Source of the DNA: Mya arenaria
Lineage: Eukaryota > Mollusca > Bivalvia > Myida > Myidae
Assembly: GCF_026914265.1 (NCBI RefSeq)
Contig: NC_069132.1
Coordinates: 36,140,932-36,204,931, forward strand
Direction: 5' to 3'
Length of the DNA stretch: 64,000 nucleotides
The position numbers were made by a program, and so were the translations under genes. The notes under the pieces are model-generated. The model was not told the DNA's origin, made no database searches, and was given only the letters and a program-made list of their open reading frames with translations. Positions 23,411 to 35,755 of this stretch are shown piece after piece. The stretch's first letter is position 1. Every line of letters starts with the position of its first letter.

Positions 23411-24209
23411 GACGTCAAAACTATTTCTGTATTATGAATTTGAATGAAAAAGAAAAAAAATGCATATGCTTAATCATACAATGGAGTGAGATTGTTTTTA
23501 TGTGCAGTGTCCTGACCGTAACACCGTTTTGTCCTTGCTGTTGCATGTCATGTTCTACAACAAACGCAAGCTCCACATTCTCGAAAATCCTTTTAAAAGT
23601 TTTTACTTAATAACCTTCTCCACTCATTTTACCACAATGCATGGAATCAAATTTGTTGGAATCATATTCTCTCATAGATAATATTTTCATAGAGATAATT
23701 AATCGAAAAAATAGTGCACGAAATTCACTTGAGTTATTATTCATTTTTTATGCGAAGGATTCTGAGATATTTAACATGCGTCTGTAGCTGTTGTTTTTTT
23801 TCCTGCATATGGCATTGAAATGAGACTCGTTCCAAAACATGATAGATAAAGTAAAAACCTAACTCAAGTATTTTGCTTGTCTCATAGTTACCCAAGGAGG
23901 CGAACGACTACATGACAGATATGGACGTGACACGGGCGGACCAGCACGCTATAGGTTCTAAAACTGGTATGAATTATCATTACTTACTTACTTATGTTGT
24001 TGTTTATGGGAATGTTACCATGATTCTCTCTAACACATGCAAAATTGCCCGACAATAAATAAAATTCACTGAAACAAAACAATTGTTATCAACAGTTTTG
24101 ATTGTTTGTTTTTTTCATATCATATAACTTGTGCACATACCACGTTTTGTAATTGAGCCATTCATCATTTCATAAAAACATGTTAAAAACCACAAGAACG
24201 CACCTGCGA
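23411..24209. other. Unit 2 distal spacer
   Basis: Intergenic sequence nearly identical to 32110-32998. It contains one copy of the GACCGTAACACCGTTTTG motif (about 23515), which is the single-copy form of the unit 1 minisatellite. I see no gene. Confidence 0.5.
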
Positions 24210-24380
24210 GGTAGTCTGAACCGCCCTGCATGGTTAAATCTGCTGCCGTAAACGATATATATTTATATATTGAATACGCCTATATATTTGTTACGTCTAA
24301 GGTAATTTGCAGGTCAGCTGAATGGGAGGTTGTATTTCGTGTATATAAATAACTATGATCGTTTCTTCTCAAATCGATGT
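24210..24380 (+). promoter_or_regulatory. Unit 3 promoter with TATA box
   Basis: The conserved block AGTCTGAACCGCCCTGCATG opens the unit and TATATAAA lies at 24342-24349. It is almost identical to the unit 4 promoter. Confidence 0.6.
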
Positions 24381-24425
24381 GAAATAAGCTTATAACAGGA
24401 CATTAAAACAGAAATATTCGAGAAG

Positions 24426-24586
24426 GTGAGGAACTATTATACTAATACTTCAATCAATCAGTTAAACGTTCGTTTTCACAATTATTGAACACAGTTTTAT
24501 ATTTTGAGACAAATAATTTCTGGGAATATATTACTGCTGTTGTTGTTTAAATATATATAAAATTAATATGGCCATTCATTTTTCAG
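24426..24586 (+). other. Probable 5'-UTR intron, copy 3
   Basis: Donor AG|GTGAGG and acceptor CATTTTTCAG are conserved, and the intron is shortened to 161 bp. It covers an in-frame upstream ATG at 24568, which is why the start is placed at 24592. Confidence 0.55.
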
Positions 24587-24591
24587 CTAAA

Positions 24592-25413
24592 ATGGTGCAT
24601 ACAGATCTGGCAATCGCCGTGTTATTGTTAGGAATCGTTTACAGAACACAGGCAGTTTTCAACGAAATCGCAAAAACGAAAGTCGAAATAACCACCACGC
24701 TAAGACCTTGTTCCAATAAGAGGACAAAGACCGGCGTGCTGGACGTATATGAGGAGTGGGTTAAGGGAAAGGGCTGGATTCTGAGAAGGTGTCCACATGG
24801 TTTCCTTTATGAGCCAAAGGACTGTGACTGTACGTCGCGAGTGGTGTTACAGAAGAATTGCGAGCCTGACCTCTTCCTTTCTTTTGAAAACGGCGTTAAT
24901 GACCAGTCCCCTATTGTCAATTACATTCAAAGTAAAAATGTAAAAGTAATTGATGGCAAGGCAATATTTAAAGCCGAAATGGGGAGTCAACTTATCATTC
25001 CACGTTACAAGAACTTCTGCATTTCGAGTCTTACCATAAACGTGAAGTACTTTTCCGAACACAAACGCCTGACACAGACCCAGGCAATCATATCGAACAG
25101 CGACTGTGGAATCGCCCCTTCCATTGTGTTGTCTGAAGACAGCGCTTATATATATTTCACAGTGGCAACTGATATGGGCGAGAGAATATTAGCCGTCCAC
25201 CAGCCATCACATACCAACGATAAGGACATTGTACTTACGTATCACAATGGCATTCTTTCTGGTACGGTTAACGACCTCAAGAAAACCCTGGAAATAAATG
25301 GCAGTGGCATCAATCAGGTCCTCTGCGCCCTTCATGTTGGCAGCGCGCACGAGGACCGTGGACTTAACTTCACTGGAGAAATCGACGAGCTAAGCCTGTA
25401 TCTGTGTGTGTAA
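24592..25413 (+). CDS. Pif-like LamG protein, short form, copy 3
   Basis: The 273-aa secreted protein has a signal peptide MVHTDLAIAVLLLGIVYRTQA. A short T-rich linker (FNEIAKTKVEITTTLR) follows. The third cysteine module (C40, C67, C78, C80, C90, with DCDC) leads into the LamG-like domain (about 91-273, ending DELSLYLCV). The two chitin-binding domains of copy 1 are missing through a clean in-frame deletion next to the signal peptide. The protein is therefore likely exported but should not bind chitin through those domains. Sequons NGSG and NFTG are kept. An ATG at 24568 is in frame but falls in the predicted intron. Copy 4 differs by 12 residues. Confidence 0.85.
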   Translation: MVHTDLAIAVLLLGIVYRTQAVFNEIAKTKVEITTTLRPCSNKRTKTGVLDVYEEWVKGKGWILRRCPHGFLYEPKDCDCTSRVVLQKNCEPDLFLSFENGVNDQSPIVNYIQSKNVKVIDGKAIFKAEMGSQLIIPRYKNFCISSLTINVKYFSEHKRLTQTQAIISNSDCGIAPSIVLSEDSAYIYFTVATDMGERILAVHQPSHTNDKDIVLTYHNGILSGTVNDLKKTLEINGSGINQVLCALHVGSAHEDRGLNFTGEIDELSLYLCV

Positions 25414-25454
25414 TACATGATTACCTTCATAATATTTTTTCCGCATTGATGCAA

Positions 25455-26445
25455 TATTTTTTGTTAATTTCATTCAGAATTTAATGACCAATTTCTTAGC
25501 TGACTAATAGGAAAACTCGATACTGCCGTATTGATAAGTTACTGGCCAATTCCTCAGCTGACCGATGTAACATATATGAAAACTTGACTCTGATGCATTG
25601 TAAAGTTAGTGTCAATTTACATAATGATTTAACAAATATGTTAATGAAACTTTTTTTCAACATAAGTAACTAAATGTCCCGAGAATTGTTACTAAATATA
25701 AAAATGGGAACCAAAATAAAAAAAAGTATTGTTACAGACCAGACCAAAATAATTTAAACTTACTTGTCTCTTAAACTTACTTAATGAGCCGGTAATTATT
25801 ACTATTTATTAGAGAGGAGTTCTTATTTCTTAGCTGACCAAAAATGCAAAATATATGGAAACTCGATATTGGAGAATTTGTTCTGTTTCTATACGGTCAG
25901 TAAACTTTACGGTTCATTGCATAGTGCTGACCAATGTAACATATGACTATTTTGTCCAAAAAGTGACTTGTTTGCATAGTGAAAACAGGTTTATCATACT
26001 CAAACAAAGTTGCAATATTAAAAACCAGTGACATCAATATCTGAGTTGTTGTCCTTTTGCTTTCAATGGTTTATACAAATGAACTAGTTCATGTATATGG
26101 AAAGGAATTTTCCTTTAAACCCATTGACAGCAGTGCTTGTGCAAGAACTGTAACTTTGGTTTGCCTTATTTATGTCTTTTCCCGAGTAAGCAAGAGACAT
26201 ATTGATTAAGTGCTTTCTGTTTGTCACAAAATTTTGTCCCCTGTAAAACTTATTGTTGTACTGAAACCTGGAAGAAGTGTTTAAAATAAACTGTAATTGT
26301 GCATAGACTAATGTTTTACCGAAATCGGTCTCTTTGAATTCCTTCATAGCCTTGACTCGACATCAGCCATCACCAACTTCAAAACATTCACATGGTAGAT
26401 CTGTTTGTGGGCCCGCTGTGATACTTTGTATCACAGTTTTTCTTG
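25455..26445. repeat. Inserted 3'-flank block of units 3/4, unit 3 copy
   Basis: This block separates GATGCAATATTTTTT from CATACCTACGGTGTCGATG, which lie much closer together or in other context in units 1 and 5. Its left part is a decayed tandem repeat built on CTGACCAATGTAACATATA. Its right part is unique and shared with unit 4 at 35260-35755. A - strand frame (26347-26084) is shortened and changed in unit 4, so I do not call it a gene. Confidence 0.55.
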
Positions 26446-27809
26446 TTCATACCTACGGTGTCGATGTGGTACGATCGTGTTCGTGGTTTGTCTATAAAAC
26501 ATGTATATAGCTCTTTATACAATAAGAAAGTGCACAAACAAATATTCAACGGTAAAACAGTCAGAAGAATGAAAAATAAATTGTCAACCCCCGTCCCATT
26601 AAAAAGGAATGCAAATCTAGTAATTAATTTATATTGGTCTTAATGTTATTTGTTTGCTTGTTTTGCTACATTTGATTGTCTCATTAAATTGCGTTTATTG
26701 TTCATTCATTTATTTATTTACTTCATTGTCAAAAGCGTTAACTAGGCTTGGCTTACTAAATAGTTCACTTTTCTTTTCCGATATGATTATTCTGAACAAT
26801 AAAAAGCAATTTTGCAAAAAACACACTCTTTTCTTGCATTGACTGAGTGTTTATTTGTTTCTTTGTTTTCCTCATATTTGAAACTTTAATTGTCCCCGTT
26901 ATATCGTCAACCAACTATCAATTAATTACCTCAGGCGTGGTATTTGAATCAACGCGAATTTGCGGTAGATTAACAGAACATGCGTTTCTAACCAACAAAA
27001 TAATTGCACATAGTCATATTATCTACATAAATGCACAATTTTTTTTCTATTGTGAAATCAAAAATAACTGAAGAAGGGAGATGTTAATAGTTAATGTTAA
27101 GCTAAAGTATGATAGTACGGCCTGTAAAGTGTAACTATAGTTCTATGCTGTTATGTACATAGCTGTCTTGCTGCTTTTGTAGATGATTAAAATAAAAGAT
27201 AAAGTTAAACTGTATTGTTTCTTCCATAAACATCAAACAAAAACACACAAAAATTTGCTTGTACGAGTATAAGTGGACTGATTTATGTGCACTTCGTCAC
27301 CAACGTAAGTGTACATTGTCACGTGACAAGTTTAAAATTACATGTACGATTGCACGAGAAAGGTTATTTTTATATTTACGCATCAAAGCCTCTGAAGTTT
27401 TATTAATGCCAAAAGAAAGACGGAAGACGTATTTCATTGAAAAGATCCGGCAAAAAGCATGTTTTATGACGGCAATCAAACAAGCTTATTGCGACATAAC
27501 GTTGGACGGCCAAAGGTTCCAAAAAATAACATATAACAAACACGCAAAAAAGCGTAGGTAAAGAAGTGTGAGGAAACAACGATATTTATGGCTGTAATTT
27601 ATAATTCAGTTACTTAAAAAATTTAAATTCTGGTCCAACAGTTATAAAATGGTTACAACCGTTTCTTTCGACGTAACAAGCTTGATATTAAACAACGGTA
27701 ACCTATCACCACGTGTTAGTTGACCAACGAGAAGTAAGACAGGTTGTCCGTTGCCGTTGTATCTTTTTATAATATGCATACCAATATAAACATATCATAC
27801 CATTATATA
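26446..27809. other. Unit 3 spacer
   Basis: Aligns with 35756-37109 of unit 4 at high identity and with 2030-3790 of unit 1 at lower identity. It has the conserved AATAAA at 26798-26803. Short frames, for example around 27259-27561, differ between units by stops, so no gene is supported. Confidence 0.5.
26798..26803 (+). terminator. Possible polyadenylation signal, copy 3
   Basis: AATAAA in the context CTGAACAATAAAAAGCAATT, matching 2410 in unit 1 and 36104 in unit 4. It is about 1.4 kb after the stop because of the inserted 3' block. Confidence 0.3.
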
Positions 27810-29091
27810 ACACAACATAACATTTATTCGGCATTAAACGTTTACCACATTAATAGCCAACATTAATTTCATCACATTGTCGTAAAAAGCAAAGACATGG
27901 TCAATAGAGAGATTTTGCATAATTTCATTCATATTTGTAAAAATGGTTTTAGTTATCACCATCTTGTTAGGATCGTGATCGTCATATATTTGCATAATAT
28001 AAATTTACTCATATTTCGTAAAATTTTGCTAGAATTGATGACATTAATAATAAAAACTTTTGTTTTGTAAGCCAATGGCAAAAAAAGGTTTAAAGTATGT
28101 TTTCCTTAAATGATTATAATTGGGACAAACAATAAGGAAATGATATTCATTTTCAATGACATTCATGTTGCAATAAGTACAGATTCGATATGTTCTGTTT
28201 ATATTATGATGTCTTCCCGTTTCAATCAATAAATCGTGAGAGAAAGCCCGAAATTGTGTAAGTTTTATTCTAAATTTGTTTGTATTGCATCTAGATAATT
28301 TACTTGTTTAAGTTCGTTTTATACCAACAGTATGTTTCTAATATGTTGGATTCATTAATATCTGTATCCACGACTGTTTAAATATACTAATAAGTATTTC
28401 CTTTATTAATTAGATGGTGATTATTTGTATGTCTTGAGCGTACCATATATCCGACATTCCATTTTCATATAATACTATTTTACATGGAAAACCCACTATA
28501 GTCCGTTTTAGTTATTCATTGTATCGGTATCATTCTTGAACATTGTATAAGTGTGTTTGGAGGGAGAGTTATTATCAGATTTCAATATTCTTTAGTCCAG
28601 TATTTGATAATCTTTATGTAACATTCTACTACCATTGGATGTCTGCCTAATTCTCCATATAACGGAGATAGGTTGGTACATTTTCTGAAATTTGGATTTT
28701 TTTCACAAAAAATTACAATGAATGAATTATTTGACTTTTGCTTGGTGGTGTCCGAAAATTTCTACACAATAGTTTAAAATTGAACCAATAAGGCTGTCAA
28801 AAAATTTACATTAATCTTTAACGTTAAGCTTTATTGATTAAAAACAATAAACAAATTGTGTAGGGCATACATGGAGTGTAGTACCACGTGTTTCTGTGTT
28901 CTTTTCCAATTACCATTCATAAACCAATATATACCTAAATATTTGAAGAATTCAGTCATTTCTAAAAAAAGTTATTAAAGGTACATTTATTATTAGGTTT
29001 TCTACCTCTCTCAAATATCATTATTTTCGTTTTTTACTTTGTTTACTCTTATATCCCAAAGGCCACTGAAAACTTAAAGATCATAAACATC

Positions 29092-29803
29092 TTTTTTGGG
29101 GGGAAGCGTAGCTTTCCCAGAGTCATCAAACTACGTATACTGACATTGGTGAAATTGTTGTTGTTGTTCTTGCAAATGCCGTTACTACCTTTTCTTTATA
29201 CATACGCTATAAAAAGTTATTCAGTACAGAATATGATAATTCTATGAAAATTCAAGGGTCTGGGAGTTAACAGATCCATACCATCTATTCAGCATATGCA
29301 AAATGAAAAAAAAAAACATGTCTGACTACGTTTTTGGAAGTGTCATTCCCTGTTTTATATTTATCTTTTCTTTTTTTATCTACGCGTTGTTCTACTTTTA
29401 CTATGTAAATGCATATCACGTGACCAAGAACATGGTGGTGCTAAAACTCGGTACCCGGTATCGATATTGGTAAAATCCGGTATCACAGTTTATGATACCG
29501 GATTATGTCGAGACCGGGTGTTTCGTCACAGTCGATACCGGGTAATATAATATTATCTAAAGAAATCCCGGTATGTATTAGTAGGTTGATAGTCACCGTA
29601 AAATTTCACACTATTATCAAGCTGTAAATCTGTGAATACAATAGATTCTATTTCAATAATAATTGTCTTTTGATTTTTTAATGTGATATTTGGGGAATAG
29701 ATTTGGAAAGAAATAATTCATTTTAATTAACACACAGTGAGTGTTGATCTTTAAAACGTCGGCGTGCTTATTTGATTTGGCACCGTTTTTCTCTGTAATT
29801 AAG
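29092..29803. mobile_element. 0.7-kb insertion in LINE-B, shared by units 3 and 4
   Basis: The sequence from GAAGCGTAGCTTTCCCAGAG to about GTGTCTGGGAGAAAG is absent from unit 2, whose LINE-B reads straight through at about 19935-19990. It is present in unit 4 at 38390-39100. No coding frame is convincing. Its centre carries nested inverted repeats (29452-29544). The element type is unknown. Confidence 0.6.
29452..29544. repeat. Nested perfect inverted repeats (hairpin), unit 3
   Basis: The outer arms are TACCCGGTATCGA (29452-29464) and TCGATACCGGGTA (29532-29544). The inner arms are AATCCGGTATCA (29474-29485) and TGATACCGGATT (29493-29504) around a 7-base loop. All pairs are perfect. Unit 4 has the same structure with one compensated pair. 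Confidence 0.85.
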
Positions 29804-30799
29804 TTAAGGGGTGTCTGGGAGAAAGTGTCTGCGTCGTCAGCAAATAAAAGTAAGTATAATTTAACATCATTTATACTGCAAATACCGCCTATATTATGAG
29901 TAATATTAATTTTTCATTATACATCATTCGCGAATAAAAACACCAGACCGGAAATAGTGTCCCCCTGTTTCATACAGACATTTGACGTAAAGATTGGAGA
30001 TTGGTTTGTTTTATACCGTACACATGCTTTGACATAACAATACATTGCTTGTACGGCTATTACAACCCGCGTGCTTATATTTCCAGTGTTTAGTTTGCAG
30101 AACAGATGTGATCCTCTGATGTTATCAAAACATATTTCAGAATCGATAAAACAACAGTATGATTTCCTTTTCGAAGCAAGAGTTTTGGCAATAATTGAGT
30201 GAAGAATATATATACAATCGATCGTCGACTTTCCTTTTTGACAAGCAAATAGATTCTTTTCTGAGCTTTTCATTAGAGTTTTTCATTATTACTGCTCCAT
30301 TTCGTAAGTCTATTCATTAATATTTGTGAGTGCATTTTTGAGAGATTGTTAATAAGTGTAATGCCTCTATAATTTAAGGGTCCTCAACGTTTCCATCTTT
30401 AAAGACAGGAACGATAATTCCTTCTCGAAAGTATTTTGGATATTCTCCCGTTGTGAAGATGAGTATACAGTTTCGAAAGAAATGGAACTATGTGGGTAAA
30501 TATAGTTGTATAAATTTCTGCGATTAAATTATCTAGATCGCTACTTTTATTCCTATTCTGGGAGAGAACTGCCTCTTTTTACTCTGTTAATGTTATTTCT
30601 TTATCAAGGTCTTCATAATCAATATTAATCATGATATTAAGATTACCATCATTATTAGTGGTACTGTAATATAATTCAACCTCTAAATATTCAGCAGTTT
30701 GGGGACGTTTTTATGCTGGTTCTTTACTTTTTACCAGAACTCTTTTGGTTTTGAGTTGCTTAGGTTTGCTAATATCAACATTAATAATTATAATAATAT

Positions 30800-32110
30800 A
30801 TACACCGTTGCAGATGACGCAACGTACTAACAGAATGGGTTATTTACACATCTTGTTAATAATGTATGTTTTTTTCAAAAATAACAGGCCTAAATCTTAA
30901 TATGACCTAGTCCAATGTTCTAAGAGTTTGCAGTCTAAAATGTACAACTTCGACATACTCTGATGAATTTCGTCAGTCCAATTGACATCTGCAAATGAAA
31001 AGAAAAAAAACATTTTATGAACAGCATTTTCTAGCAACAATGCAGGTATGTTAAATCTCAATTTCTTACCAAAGTTACAATGATATAAAAACTGTCTAAA
31101 GCAATGGAAATACAGCAAACTAACACTCCTAGGAAAATCGACTATAGTAAAAACATTTCACTACCTTAACTCATTATGCCTTTATCAGTCCTGCGAAATC
31201 CACCAAACAAAGTATTACAAGAAATAAAAACGGACATATTTAACTTCATATGATATTAAAAAAACACAGACAAAATCGAAAGAGATATATTAATTCAACC
31301 TATAATTAAAGATGTATAAAAGTTCCAAACATTGAGGAATCAAACGCAAGTCCGTGGAAGGGATTCTTTAGAAAAAAAATCCTCATTAAAAATGGCGGGA
31401 GTTAAATTTTGAATTTAATTTGAACTCTGCGTTAATAAATCGAATTAAAAAGCATAATACTTCTTAACTCGATAAATGCATGGAAGGAAATCCTAAAAAA
31501 ATTAATAGGAGCCTATAGAAGAAATGTAATAATCTGGAATTACGAGTCCATTTAACTTATTAACGAAAGCTTATATTAATGAAGCTTGGTATGCAAATTT
31601 ATATTGCAACTATTTGATTTTTGGTCTAAAATATGGTAAGATTTTGAAACATTTCAATATATCAAGTGAATCAAACAATAATTTTGTCCCTAATACATGT
31701 ACATAGCATTCTGAATGAAATAAAGATACACTTATCTACATACAATACTTCCTATCAGCGACTTAAAATCAATATTGAACAAATTAAAGTGGTGTAAAAT
31801 CCCTAATAAGTTTCTATATGCAAAGACTATCCCCTCAAATGACACTTAAAAATTATGGATATAAACTATGTTTAAATGAAATAACAGATAAAAAGACTAA
31901 TGACACATCTATAAGAAGATATACACAAACTCCTTTATAAATGAAAAATAATGAAACAAGTTAAGATGACTTTTGTTAAACTCATATTGAAACACTGGAA
32001 CATCTTTTCAGGGATTACCCGAAAGTACAATCACTATGGAATGGACTAAATCAATTCTTAAAAGATAATCATTTTAACCTAAACTCAGTCATAAATATCA
32101 GTTTCGGAAT
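30800..32110 (+). mobile_element. LINE-C remnant, unit 3
   Basis: Nearly identical to 22080-23410. Its left end is cut by the deletion that also removed the 5' part of LINE-B, leaving CCGTTGCAGATGACGCAACG near 30805. It is non-functional. Confidence 0.6.
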
Positions 32111-32998
32111 AGTCAGCAACGAAAAAACACACCGACGTCAGTTTCGAAATTCCATCCAATCAATTATCATTTCATTTAGAAATGTACATATTGAAATTCT
32201 TCTGCACAAACTATTTCTGTATTATGAAGTTGAATGAAAAAGAAAAAGAATGCATATGCTTAATCATACAATGGAGTGAGATTGTTTTTATGTGCAGTGT
32301 CCTAGCCGTAACACCATTTTGTCCTTGCTGTTGCATGTCATGTTCTACAACAAACGCAAGCTCCACATTCTCGAAAATCCTTTTAAAAGTTTTTACTTAA
32401 TTATCTTCTCCACTCATTTTACCACAATGCATGGAATCAAATTTGTTGGAATCATATTCTCTCATAGATAATATTTTCATAGAGATAATAAATCTAAAAA
32501 ATAGTGCACTAAATTCACTTGAGTTATTACTCTTTTTTATGCGAAGGATTCTGAGGAATTTAACATGCGTCTGTAGGGTTGGTTTTTTCCTGCATATTGC
32601 ATTGAAATGAGACTCGTTCCAAAACATGATAGATAAAGTAAAAACCTAACTCAAATATTTTGCTTGTCTCATAGTTACCCAAGGAGGCGAACGACTACAT
32701 GACAGATATGGACGTGACACGGGCGGACAAGCGCGCTATAGGTTCTAAAACTGGTATGAATTATCATTACTTACTTACTTATGTTGTTGTTTATGGGAAT
32801 GTTACCATGATTCTCTCTAACACATGCAAAATTGCCCGACAATAAATATAATTTACTGAAACAAAACAATTGTTATCAACAGTTTTGATTGTTTGTTTTT
32901 TTCATATCATATACCTTGTTCACATACCACGTTTTGTAATTGAGCCATTCATCATTTCATAAAAACAAGTTAAAAACCACAAGAAAGCACCTGCGAGG
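32111..32998. other. Unit 3 distal spacer
   Basis: Close copy of 23411-24209, with a single GCCGTAACACCATTTTG motif at about 32304. I see no gene. Confidence 0.5.
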
Positions 32999-33165
32999 TA
33001 GTCTGAACCGCCCTGCATGGTTAAATCTGCTGCCGTAAACGATATATATCTATATATTGAATACGCCTATATATTTGTTACGTCTAAGGTAATTTGCAGG
33101 TCCGCTGAATGGGAGGTTGTATTTCGTGTATATAAATAACTATGATCGTTTCTTCTCAAATCGAT
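32999..33165 (+). promoter_or_regulatory. Unit 4 promoter with TATA box
   Basis: AGTCTGAACCGCCCTGCATG opens the unit and TATATAAA lies at 33129-33136. It is nearly identical to the unit 3 promoter, as expected from the recent duplication. Confidence 0.6.
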
Positions 33166-33213
33166 GTGAAATAAGAGTATAACAGGACATTAAAAACAGA
33201 AATATTCGAGAAG

Positions 33214-33385
33214 GTGAGGAACTATTATACTAATACTTCAATCAATCAGTAAAACGTTCGTTTACACAATTATTGAACACAGTTTTATATTTTGAGACAA
33301 ATAATTTCTGGGAATATATTACAACTGAATGTTATTTAAATAAATATATATATATATATAATTAATATGGCCATACATTTTTCAG
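33214..33385 (+). other. Probable 5'-UTR intron, copy 4
   Basis: Donor AAG|GTGAGG and acceptor ACATTTTTCAG bracket 172 bp that include a TA-dinucleotide run at about 33346-33360. The in-frame ATG at 33367 lies inside the intron. Confidence 0.55.
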
Positions 33386-33390
33386 CTAAA

Positions 33391-34212
33391 ATGGTGCATA
33401 CAGATCTGGCAATGGCCGTGTTATTGTTAGGAATCGTTTACAGAACACAGGCAGGTTTCAACGAAAACGCAAAAACGAAAGTCGAAATAACCACCACGCC
33501 AAGACCTTGTTCAAATAAGAGGACAAAGACCGGCGTGCTGGACGTATATGAGGAGTGGGTTAAGGGAAAGGGCTGGATTCTGAGAAGGTGTCCACATGGT
33601 TTCCTTTATAAGCCAAAAGACTGTGACTGTACGTCGCGAGTGGTGTTACAGAGGAATTGCAAGCCTGACCTCTTCCTTTCTTTTGAAAACGGCGTTAATG
33701 ACCAGTCCCCTATTGTCAATGAAATTCAAAGTAAAAATGTAGAAGTAATTGATGGCAAGGCAATATTTAAAGCCGAAAGGGGGAGTCAACTTATCATTCC
33801 ACGTTACAAGAACTTCTGCATTTCGAGTCTTACCATAAACGTGAAGTACTTTTCTGAACACAAACGCCTCCCACAGACCCAGGCAATCATATCGAACAGC
33901 GACTGTGGAATCGCCCCTTCCATTGTGTTGTCTGAAGACAGCGCTTATATATACTTCACAGTAGCAACCGACATGGGAGAGAGAATATTAGCCGTCCACC
34001 AGCCATCATATACCAACGATAAGGATATTGTACTTACGTATCACAATGGCATTCTTTCTGGTACGGTTAACGACCTCAAGAAAACCCTGGAAATAAATGG
34101 CAGTGGCATCAATCAGGTCCTCTGTGCCCTTCATGTTGGCAGCGCGCACGAGGACCGTGGACTTAACTTCACTGGAGAAATCGACGAGCTAAGCCTGTAT
34201 CTGTGTGTGTAG
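33391..34212 (+). CDS. Pif-like LamG protein, short form, copy 4
   Basis: The 273-aa sister of copy 3 has the same signal peptide, third cysteine module and LamG-like domain, and lacks the same two chitin-binding domains. It differs from copy 3 at residues 8, 22, 26, 37, 74, 88, 91, 111, 118, 130, 161 and 207. Several changes alter charge (E74K, E91K, Y111E, K118E, M130R), so the surface near the C-module/LamG junction has changed. The stop is TAG instead of TAA. Codons near residues 190-212 and 245 match pseudogene copy 2 rather than copy 3, which suggests gene conversion. The likely role is extracellular, and the ligand is unknown. Confidence 0.85.
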   Translation: MVHTDLAMAVLLLGIVYRTQAGFNENAKTKVEITTTPRPCSNKRTKTGVLDVYEEWVKGKGWILRRCPHGFLYKPKDCDCTSRVVLQRNCKPDLFLSFENGVNDQSPIVNEIQSKNVEVIDGKAIFKAERGSQLIIPRYKNFCISSLTINVKYFSEHKRLPQTQAIISNSDCGIAPSIVLSEDSAYIYFTVATDMGERILAVHQPSYTNDKDIVLTYHNGILSGTVNDLKKTLEINGSGINQVLCALHVGSAHEDRGLNFTGEIDELSLYLCV

Positions 34213-34244
34213 TACATGATTACCTTCATAATATTTTTTCCGCA

Positions 34245-35755
34245 TTGATGCAATATTTTTTGTTAATTTCATTCAGAATTGAATGACCAATTTCTTAGCT
34301 GACCAATAGGGAAACTCGATACTGCCGTATTGATAAGTTACTGACCAATTCCTCAGCTGACCAATGTAACATATATGAAAACTTGACTCTGATGCATTGT
34401 AAAATTAGTGTCAATTTACATAGTGATTTAACAAATATGTTATTGAAACTTATTTTCAATATAAGTAACCATATGTCCCGAGAATTGTTACTAAATATAA
34501 AAATGGGAACCAAAATAAAAAAAAAGTATTGTTACAGACCAGAGCAATATAATTTAAACTTACTTGTCTCTTAAACTTACTTAATGAGCCGGTAATTATT
34601 ACTAATTATTAGAGAGGAGTTCTTATTTCTTAGCTGACCAATGCAAAATATAGGGAAACTCGATATTGGAGAATTTGTTTTGTTTCTATATGGTCAATAA
34701 ACTTCACGGTTCATTGCATAGTGCTGACCAATGTAACATATAGGGAAACTCTATAGTGAAAAGTTACAGACCGATTTCTTAGCTGACCAATGTAACGTAT
34801 ATGGAAACCCGATATTGAAAAGTTACTGACCAATTTCTTAGCTGACCAATGTAACATATAGGGAAACTTGACTATGATACATTGTAAAGTTACTGACCAA
34901 ATATTTACATTTATATTTGTATTTAAGTAATATGTCATGCACAATTACTTTTATTTTTAACTTAATGTCCCGAGAATTTGTACTAAATACAAGAAAAGAA
35001 TACCAAGATTTAAGAATTTGTTACAGACCAATTATTATCAAATTAATTTAGCTATGTAATTGAAACTTACTTGTCTTTTTAACTTACTTAATAAGCCGAT
35101 TATAATTACTAAATATCAGAGAGGAATTCTTATTTTTTAGCTGACCAATGCAAAGTATAGGGAAACTCGATATTGGAGAATTTGTTCTGATTTTATATGG
35201 TCAGTAAACTTTACGGTTCATTGCATAGTGCTGACCAATGTAACATATGACTATTTTGCCCAAAAAGTGACTTGTTTGCATAGTGAAAACAGGTTTATCA
35301 TACTCAAACAAAGTTGCAATATTAAAAACCAGTGACATCAATATCTGAGTTGTTGTTCTTTTGCTTTCAATGGTTTATACAAATGAACTAGTTCATGTAT
35401 ATGGAAATGTACTTTACTTTAAACCCATTGACAGCAGTGCTTGTGCAAGAACTGTTACTTTGGTTTGCCTTATTTATGTCTTTTCCCGAGTAAGCAAGAG
35501 ACATATTGATTAAGTGCTTTCTGTCTGTCCCAAAAATTTTGTCCCCTGTAAAACTTATTGTTGTACTGAAACCTGGAAGAAGTGTTTAAAATAAACTGTA
35601 ATTGTGCATAGACTAATGTTTTACCAAAATCGGTCTCTTTGAATTCCTTCATAGCCTTGACTCGACATCAGCCATCACAAACTTCAAAATATTTACATGG
35701 AAGATCTGTTTGTGGGCCCGCTGTGATACTTTGTATCACAGTTTTTCTTGTTTAT
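34245..35755. repeat. Inserted 3'-flank block of units 3/4, unit 4 copy, expanded
   Basis: Same block as 25455-26445 but about 0.5 kb longer. The extra length is additional decayed repeats of AGCTGACCAATGTAACATAT (near 34360, 34727, 34781, 34842 and 35230). It shows tandem expansion, or loss in unit 3, since the unit 3/4 duplication. Confidence 0.65.

Larger units (their letters stand above)
27810..30790 (-). mobile_element. LINE-B remnant, unit 3
   Basis: On the - strand the 3' end lies near 27810, with tail-like TTATGTTGTG repeats. A C-terminal cysteine motif follows (CTYCNMNVIENEYHFLIVC, about 28190-28130). RT remnants lie at 30273-29917 (CCFIDSEICFDNI, MKQGDTISGLVF) and 30600-30400. The active-site region is split by a 0.7-kb insertion at 29092-29803. 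The 5' part present in unit 4 (40066-41570) is deleted. It is a fossil with many breaks. Confidence 0.65.

Noticed and set aside
24568-24591. Upstream ATG adding MAIHFSAK to copy 3 (similarly 33367 and 44349)
   Set aside because: Lies before the conserved splice acceptor and spoils the signal peptide; the MVHTDL start is shared by copies 1 and 3-5.
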